Shown here: positions 59,460 through 64,000 of the stretch, piece after piece
Layout of the letters: every line of letters starts with the position of its first letter
Position numbering within the stretch: position 1 is the stretch's first letter
From: JBCBGF01 sp039193455
GTDB lineage: Bacteria; Pseudomonadota; Alphaproteobacteria; Rhodobacterales; Rhodobacteraceae
Reading direction: 5' to 3'
NCBI GenBank assembly: GCA_039193455.1
Contig: JBCCWO010000014.1
Span: 26,424-90,423 of the forward strand
DNA: 64,000 bases
Program-made: the position numbers and the translations under genes
Notes under the pieces: model-generated
Told to the model about the DNA's origin: nothing
Database searches by the model: none
The model's input: only the letters and a program-made list of their open reading frames with translations

Positions 59460-61487
59460 TCACGCCGCGTCCAACAACCCCCGGCCCTTCAGCAGCGCCT
59501 CGACCCCCGGCATCGCACCGCGAAACGCCACGTAAAGCGCTTCGGCATCCTGCGTACCCCCCGCTGACAGAATGTGCTCCTCCAGCTTCTGCGCCGTGCC
59601 CGCGTCGAAAGCCCCGCCTGCTTCTTCAAAGGCGGCGAAGGCGTCGGCATCCATGACCTCGGACCACATGTAGCTGTAGTAACCGCTGGAATAGCCGTCG
59701 CCTGCAAAGACATGGGCAAAATGTGGCGTGGCGTGGCGCATGCGGATGGCGTGGGGCATGCCCATGTCGGCGAGGACCTCCTGCTGCTTTTGCATCGGGT
59801 CTTTCGGCGCAGGCCCGTCATGGAACGCCAGATCCACAAGGGCAGAGGCGACGTATTCAACCGTTTGGAACCCCATATCGTAGGTCGCCGCCGTCAAGAG
59901 CCGCGTGCGCAGGTTATCCGGCATCGGCGCGCCCGTCTCCGAGTGGGTGGCAAACTCGGCCAGCACTTCGGGCACCTCCAGCCAATGCTCATAAAGCTGG
60001 CTCGGCAGTTCCACGAAATCGCGGGCGACCGAGGTGCCCGAGATCGACTCGTAGGTCACGTCCGACAGCATCTGGTGCAGCGCGTGCCCGAACTCATGAA
60101 AGAGCGTGCGCGCGTCGTCATAGGAGAGCAAGGCGGGCTGGCCGGCAGGCGGCTTTGCGAAGTTACAGACGTTCAGCACCACGGGGCGCACGGCGCCACC
60201 CAGTTTGCGCTGCGCCCGCGGGGCCGAGCACCACGCGCCAGAGCGTTTGGAAGAACGGGCAAAGTAGTCGCCGACAAACAGCGCCATATGCGCGCCGTTG
60301 CGCGTGACATCCCAGGCCCGCGCGTCTGGGTGGTGAAGCGGCACCTCGACCGGGGCAAATTCGAGCCCGAAGAGACGGTTTGCGCAGGCAAAGGCCGCCT
60401 CGATCATCCGGTCGAGTTGCAGATAGGGCTTTAGCTCCGCCTCATCGAGATCATGTTCGGCCTTGCGGCGTCTCTCCGAATAGTAACGCCAGTCCCAGGG
60501 CTCAAGCCGCCCGTTGACCCCATCGGCATGCATCATGTCTTCCAGCACCTGCGCGTCGGCATCCGCCTTTGCCTTGGCCGGTTGCCACACATCCATCAGC
60601 AGATCGCGCACCTTGTCCGGCGTGCCCGCCATCTCGGTCTCAAGCTTGTAGTCGGCAAAGCTACCATACCCGAGAAGCTGCGCGCGCTCTTCACGCAGCG
60701 TCAGGATCTCGGCGGCAATGGCGCGATTGTCCGTCTCGCCCCCGTTCGCGCCACGCGCGGTCCAGGCGGTATACGCCTTTTCGCGCAGGTCCCGGCGTGG
60801 TGAGAACTGTAGAAATGGAACAACTAGCGAGCGTGACAGCGTCACCACCGGCCCGTCGGCCCCACGCTCTTCCCCGGCGGACCGGGCGGCATCGATCAGA
60901 AACGCGGGAAGCCCCTCTAGATCGTCTTCGCCGAGCGGCATGGACCAGTCTTTTTCGTCGGCCAGAAGGTTCTGCGTGAACTCGGTGCCCAGCACCGCCA
61001 GCCTTTCCTTGACGGATTTCAACCGCGCCGCCGCGTCGCCTTTGAGCGCGGCACCCGCCCGCACGAACCGGCGGCGGGTCAGCATCAGCACACGCGCTTG
61101 CTCGGCCGTAAGGTCCAGCGTCTCACGCGCCTCCCACAGCGCCGCAATCCGGTCAAAGAGCGGCCGGTTCATCGTAATCTCCGACCCGTAGGCCGACAGC
61201 TTGGGGCTGAACGCGCGCATCAGCGCGTTGCGGGTGTCGTTCGTGTCGGTTCCGGCCAGAGTGTAGAACGTCGACAAAACGTTGCCCAATGTCTCATCCG
61301 CCAGTTCCAGCGCCTCGATGGTGTTTTCGAATGTCGCCGGTTCGGGGTTTGTGGCGATCCGATCAATCTCGGCGCGCGCCTCGTCCAGCGCCGCGTCAAA
61401 GGCCGGCTCAAAGTCCGCGTCCTTGATCCTGTCGAACGGGGCGACCCCGAAGGCTGCGGTCCAGGGCTCAAGCAGGGGGTTCGACAT
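59460..61487 (-). CDS. M3-family metallopeptidase (peptidyl-dipeptidase Dcp type)
   Basis: The 675-aa protein starts MSNPLLEPWTAAFGVAPFDRIKDADFEPAFDAALDEARAEIDRI, as in Dcp/oligopeptidase A, and carries the zinc motif HEFGHALHQM (H464 to H468) with the downstream glutamate region YESISGTSVARDFVELPSQLYEHW. It is cytosolic or periplasmic (no signal is seen) and trims oligopeptides. The ATG at 61487 is chosen since the open extension to 61634 has no family resemblance. The activity (dipeptidyl carboxypeptidase or oligopeptidase) is not decided by sequence. Confidence 0.92.
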   Translation of the reverse strand: MSNPLLEPWTAAFGVAPFDRIKDADFEPAFDAALDEARAEIDRIATNPEPATFENTIEALELADETLGNVLSTFYTLAGTDTNDTRNALMRAFSPKLSAYGSEITMNRPLFDRIAALWEARETLDLTAEQARVLMLTRRRFVRAGAALKGDAAARLKSVKERLAVLGTEFTQNLLADEKDWSMPLGEDDLEGLPAFLIDAARSAGEERGADGPVVTLSRSLVVPFLQFSPRRDLREKAYTAWTARGANGGETDNRAIAAEILTLREERAQLLGYGSFADYKLETEMAGTPDKVRDLLMDVWQPAKAKADADAQVLEDMMHADGVNGRLEPWDWRYYSERRRKAEHDLDEAELKPYLQLDRMIEAAFACANRLFGLEFAPVEVPLHHPDARAWDVTRNGAHMALFVGDYFARSSKRSGAWCSAPRAQRKLGGAVRPVVLNVCNFAKPPAGQPALLSYDDARTLFHEFGHALHQMLSDVTYESISGTSVARDFVELPSQLYEHWLEVPEVLAEFATHSETGAPMPDNLRTRLLTAATYDMGFQTVEYVASALVDLAFHDGPAPKDPMQKQQEVLADMGMPHAIRMRHATPHFAHVFAGDGYSSGYYSYMWSEVMDADAFAAFEEAGGAFDAGTAQKLEEHILSAGGTQDAEALYVAFRGAMPGVEALLKGRGLLDAA

Positions 61488-61557
61488 GGTCAGCTCCGTT
61501 TGTGTCTGCGCGATAGGTAGGGCCGCGACAGCGCAAGCGCAAACGCAAGGTCGGATT

Positions 61558-62601
61558 TCAGCCGCTGTCCCCGCAAACCGGGCAGTTCGGATCCCGCGCC
61601 AGACGGATCGTCCGCGTCTCGCCATAAAGCGCATCGTAAATCAGCATGCGCCCGGCCAACCCGTCGCCCGCTTGCGCAATCTCTTTGATGGCCTCAACCG
61701 CCATCATCGCGCCAATCACCCCCGGCAACGGGCCAAGCACACCACCTTCGGCGCATGTGGGCGCGAGGCCCGCAGCATTGGCGACGGGGAAGACGCAGTG
61801 GTAGCACGGCGACCCGCGATGGGACGCAAAGGTGGTGATCTGGCCTTCCCATGCCGACAACGCGCCCGAAATCAGCGGGGTCTCCGTAGCCACGCAGGCG
61901 GCGTTTACGGCATAGCGCGTTTCAACATCGTCGCAGCCATCCAGGACCAGATCATACTCACCAATCAGTTCCTGCGCGATGTCTTCGGTCAGCCGCCGAT
62001 TGTAGGGGCGCACTGTTAGAAAGGGGTTTTGCGCTTCAAGCGCGGCTTGCGCCGAAAAAACCTTTGGCATCCCGATCCGAGCATCAGTGTGGATCACTTG
62101 CCGCTGCAGGTTGTCGTTGGACACGACATCGTCGTCGATCACGCCCAGGGTTCCAACACCCGCAGCGCCAAGATATTGCAGCGCGGGCGCGCCAAGCCCA
62201 CCCGCGCCGACCACAAGCACACGGGCCTCTTTCAGCCGTTTCTGCCCCTGCCCGCCGATCTCGCGCAGGACGATATGGCGGGCATTGCGCTCAATCTCGA
62301 CCGAGGCGGTTTCGCCCGGCGCCGGTTCCTTGGGCTTGTTCTCTGGCCGAGTCATGCCGCGCAGGCGCCTGAGGCCCAGGCTGTATCCCCAGATCCCAAG
62401 CCCCAGAGCGCCGATCAAGAACCACTCCTCTTTCGAGCCGCCGGTGGCCAATTGCAGCGGGTGGTCGTCGGGGAACACGATCTTCACCGCAAGCACGGCC
62501 AGATAGAGCAAGAGGATCATGATCCAGCGCGCATTGCGCGGAGTGCCCATGAAATAGCCAAGCGCCCACAAGGCCACCGCCAAGGTCAGAAAAAGCGCCA
62601 T
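61558..62601 (-). CDS. Membrane-anchored ThiF/MoeB-type adenylyltransferase
   Basis: The 347-aa protein carries an N-terminal membrane part with about three helices (residues 1-80: FLTLAVALWALGYFMG, WIMILLLYLAVLAVKIVF, WFLIGALGLGIWGYSLG) before a complete E1-like domain. The latter has GAGGLGAPALQYLGAAGVG for ATP, DDDVVSNDNLQRQVIH, DGCDDVETRYAVNAAC, the conserved cysteine in PTCAEGGVLG, and zinc ligands CYHC and CPVC. It adenylates the C-terminus of a ubiquitin-like sulphur carrier (MoaD/ThiS type). Its start shares TAATG with the dut stop. Confidence 0.88.
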   Translation of the reverse strand: MALFLTLAVALWALGYFMGTPRNARWIMILLLYLAVLAVKIVFPDDHPLQLATGGSKEEWFLIGALGLGIWGYSLGLRRLRGMTRPENKPKEPAPGETASVEIERNARHIVLREIGGQGQKRLKEARVLVVGAGGLGAPALQYLGAAGVGTLGVIDDDVVSNDNLQRQVIHTDARIGMPKVFSAQAALEAQNPFLTVRPYNRRLTEDIAQELIGEYDLVLDGCDDVETRYAVNAACVATETPLISGALSAWEGQITTFASHRGSPCYHCVFPVANAAGLAPTCAEGGVLGPLPGVIGAMMAVEAIKEIAQAGDGLAGRMLIYDALYGETRTIRLARDPNCPVCGDSG

Positions 62602-63068
62602 TAGGCCCGACCGGTCGAGCCGAAGCCGCCGCTGCCCCGCGCGGTATCGCTCAGGGACTGGGCAAGCGTGAACCGGGCGCGCACCACCGGGGCCACGACC
62701 AATTGCGCGATCCGCTCACCATGCGCGACGAGGAACGGCGCGGCGCCGAGGTTCATCAGGATCACGCCGACCGGACCCCGATAATCCCAATCGATTGTGC
62801 CTGGACTGTTGGGCAAGGTCAGCCCGTGCTTCAACGCCAGCCCGGACCGCGGGCGCACCTGAACCTCGAAGCCTTCGGGTATTTCAATTGAGAGCCCCGT
62901 CGGCACAAGGGCCCGTGCCCCCGGCGCGATTTCAAGGCCCGTTTCGCGCATCTCGGGCGGCAGGTTCGCCCGCACATCCGCGCCCGCCGCGCCTTCTGTC
63001 TCATACGCGGGCAAGGGGATGTCGGGATCGGCCCCCTCGCGCCAGTGGAACAGGATCTCGGGCGTCAC
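62601..63068 (-). CDS. dut: Deoxyuridine 5'-triphosphate nucleotidohydrolase
   Basis: The 155-aa enzyme has the five dUTPase motifs: AGADVRANL, PRSGLALKHGLTL, NSPGTIDWDYRGPVGVILMNLG, GERIAQLVVAPV and the C-terminal RGSGGFGSTG that closes over the active site. It converts dUTP to dUMP and pyrophosphate, keeping uracil out of DNA. It is a trimer. The start is GTG 63068, overlapping the coaBC stop as GTGA, and its stop overlaps the ThiF-like gene start. Confidence 0.96.
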   Translation of the reverse strand: MTPEILFHWREGADPDIPLPAYETEGAAGADVRANLPPEMRETGLEIAPGARALVPTGLSIEIPEGFEVQVRPRSGLALKHGLTLPNSPGTIDWDYRGPVGVILMNLGAAPFLVAHGERIAQLVVAPVVRARFTLAQSLSDTARGSGGFGSTGRA

Positions 63069-64000
63069 GACAGCGTGTCTGCGATTTTCTGGGCCAGCCG
63101 CTGGGCCACTTGGTCTTTGCCCATGCGGGGCCAGGGGTCAGCGCCGCCATCGGTGATCAAGGTCACCGCATTCTCAGTGCCGCCCATAATACCGGTGTCC
63201 GGGCTCACATCATTTGCAACGATCCAGTCGCATCCCTTGCGCGCGCGCTTGGCCGTCGCATGGGCAATCACATCGTCGGTTTCCGCCGCAAACCCCACCA
63301 CCAGATGGGGCCGCCCCTCATTCAGCCCGGCCACATGGGCAAGAATGTCGGCATTCTCGGTCAGGTCGAGTTGTGGCAGCGTACCCGTGCCATCCTTCTT
63401 GATCTTGCTGTCCGTCGCACTGGTGACGCGCCAATCGGCAACGGCCGCGGCGAAAACCGCTGCGTCTGCCGGCAACGCATCAAGGACCGCGGCGTGCATC
63501 TGGGCCGCCGTCTCCACGCCGACAAGGCGCACGCCGTCGGGTGGCGGTGCGCTGGCCGGGCCGGTCACAAAGGTCACCTCTGCCCCCAGTGCGGCAAGCG
63601 CGCGCCCGATGGCCGCGCCCTGCGCCCCCGAAGACCGGTTCGCGATGTAACGCACGGGGTCGATCGGTTCATGCGTGGGGCCCGAGGTCACGATCACATG
63701 CTTGCCGGCCATTGGGCCGCTTGCCAGTGCCTGTTCAATGGCGCCCACGATCTCATCTGGTTCTGACATGCGCCCGGGACCGAACTCTCCACACGCCATG
63801 CTGCCGTCGACAGGACCCGCAAATAGAATGCCGTCGGCGGTCAGTTGCGCCGCATTGCGTTGGGTCGCCGGATGCTCCCACATCCGCACGTTCATCGCGG
63901 GCGCGATCAACACGCGCTTGTCGGTGGCCATCAGCACCGTTGTTGCCAGATCGTCGGCATGCCCGCCCGCCATCTTTGCCATCAGGTCGGCGGTCGCGGG
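63065..64000 (-). CDS. coaBC: Coenzyme A biosynthesis bifunctional protein CoaBC, C-terminal part
   Basis: The gene continues past the window end. The visible part (311 codons plus stop) begins PATADLMAKMAGGHADDL, followed by PAMNVRMWEHPATQRN and FGPGRMSEPDEI from the phosphopantothenoylcysteine decarboxylase half (CoaC), including CGEFGPGRM with the catalytic cysteine. The phosphopantothenate-cysteine ligase half (CoaB) follows: IVTSGPTHEPIDPVRYIANRSSGAQGAAIG, AVFAAAVADWR, VGFAAETDD and DWIVANDV. Together they make 4'-phosphopantetheine. It leads the coaBC-dut-thiF-like string. Confidence 0.95.
   Translation of the reverse strand, partial: PATADLMAKMAGGHADDLATTVLMATDKRVLIAPAMNVRMWEHPATQRNAAQLTADGILFAGPVDGSMACGEFGPGRMSEPDEIVGAIEQALASGPMAGKHVIVTSGPTHEPIDPVRYIANRSSGAQGAAIGRALAALGAEVTFVTGPASAPPPDGVRLVGVETAAQMHAAVLDALPADAAVFAAAVADWRVTSATDSKIKKDGTGTLPQLDLTENADILAHVAGLNEGRPHLVVGFAAETDDVIAHATAKRARKGCDWIVANDVSPDTGIMGGTENAVTLITDGGADPWPRMGKDQVAQRLAQKIADTLS

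Noticed and set aside
1..64000. CRISPR arrays, insertion sequences, rRNA, tRNA, prophage or integrase genes
   Set aside because: I looked for regular spacer-repeat patterns, transposase-like proteins, terminal repeats and RNA gene signatures and found none.

Overview
The window is high-GC alphaproteobacterial DNA and reads like a member of the Rhodobacteraceae (Roseobacter/Rhodobacter group). Gene content, domain architectures (rimO, pepT, a coaBC-dut-membrane ThiF string, DUF1523, DUF1285, MoxR-DUF58-DUF4159) and dense ATGA/TGATG gene overlaps all fit that group; this is an inference from content, since no 16S gene is present. I see no rRNA, tRNA, insertion sequence, prophage or CRISPR array. 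The window looks chromosomal, with about 55 protein genes.

Layout. 1-2363: the end of rimO, two DUF1801 proteins, a small unknown ORF and a secreted HExxH peptidase. 2360-4527: two hydrogenase-maturation genes (rubredoxin-HupJ fusion and HupK) without structural genes, plus a perfect FNR-type box. 4528-5304: two small unknown genes with a PhaR-like operator between them. 5314-24629: about 19 kb transcribed entirely leftward. It holds two family-5 (peptide/opine/oligosaccharide) ABC importer sets. The first has two paralogous binding proteins and two permeases but no ATPase. The second has a binding protein, two permeases and a fused double ATPase, grouped with a GH38 alpha-mannosidase, two Fe(II)/2-oxoglutarate dioxygenases, a metallo-beta-lactamase-fold protein with an altered metal motif, ribulose-phosphate epimerase and an NTF2-like protein. 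A divergent AraC regulator (24716-25561) sits at its head.

25630-37270: deoxyribose-phosphate aldolase with a double-domain aldehyde dehydrogenase, pepT, DUF1523, a short-chain dehydrogenase coupled to a P1-type peptidase, an esterase, succinate-semialdehyde dehydrogenase and a Tat-exported agmatine-deiminase-family protein. 37369-39685: a secreted phytase-like protein behind four Pho-box-like 11-bp repeats, closed by a strong terminator. 39809-41889: a GGDEF-EAL protein translationally coupled to a BLUF blue-light sensor. 43056-45556: an ECF sigma factor coupled to a membrane VWA protein. 45618-47599: Hsp20 behind a heat-shock-like promoter, a trypsin-like protease and a small secreted protein. 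47596-54850: a leftward MoxR-DUF58-DUF4159-VWA/GATase-like operon ending in a GNAT. 54937-59445: DUF1285, polA, GNAT and YdeI-like genes. 59460-64000: M3 peptidase, membrane ThiF/MoeB, dut and coaBC (cut by the window end).

The strongest candidates for something new are the mannosidase/dioxygenase/ABC locus, the two-gene BLUF-c-di-GMP module, the orphan hupJK pair with its FNR box, and the ECF-VWA pair. Four convergent gene pairs share one YTAG tetranucleotide as their two stop codons, which illustrates how tightly the genome is packed.
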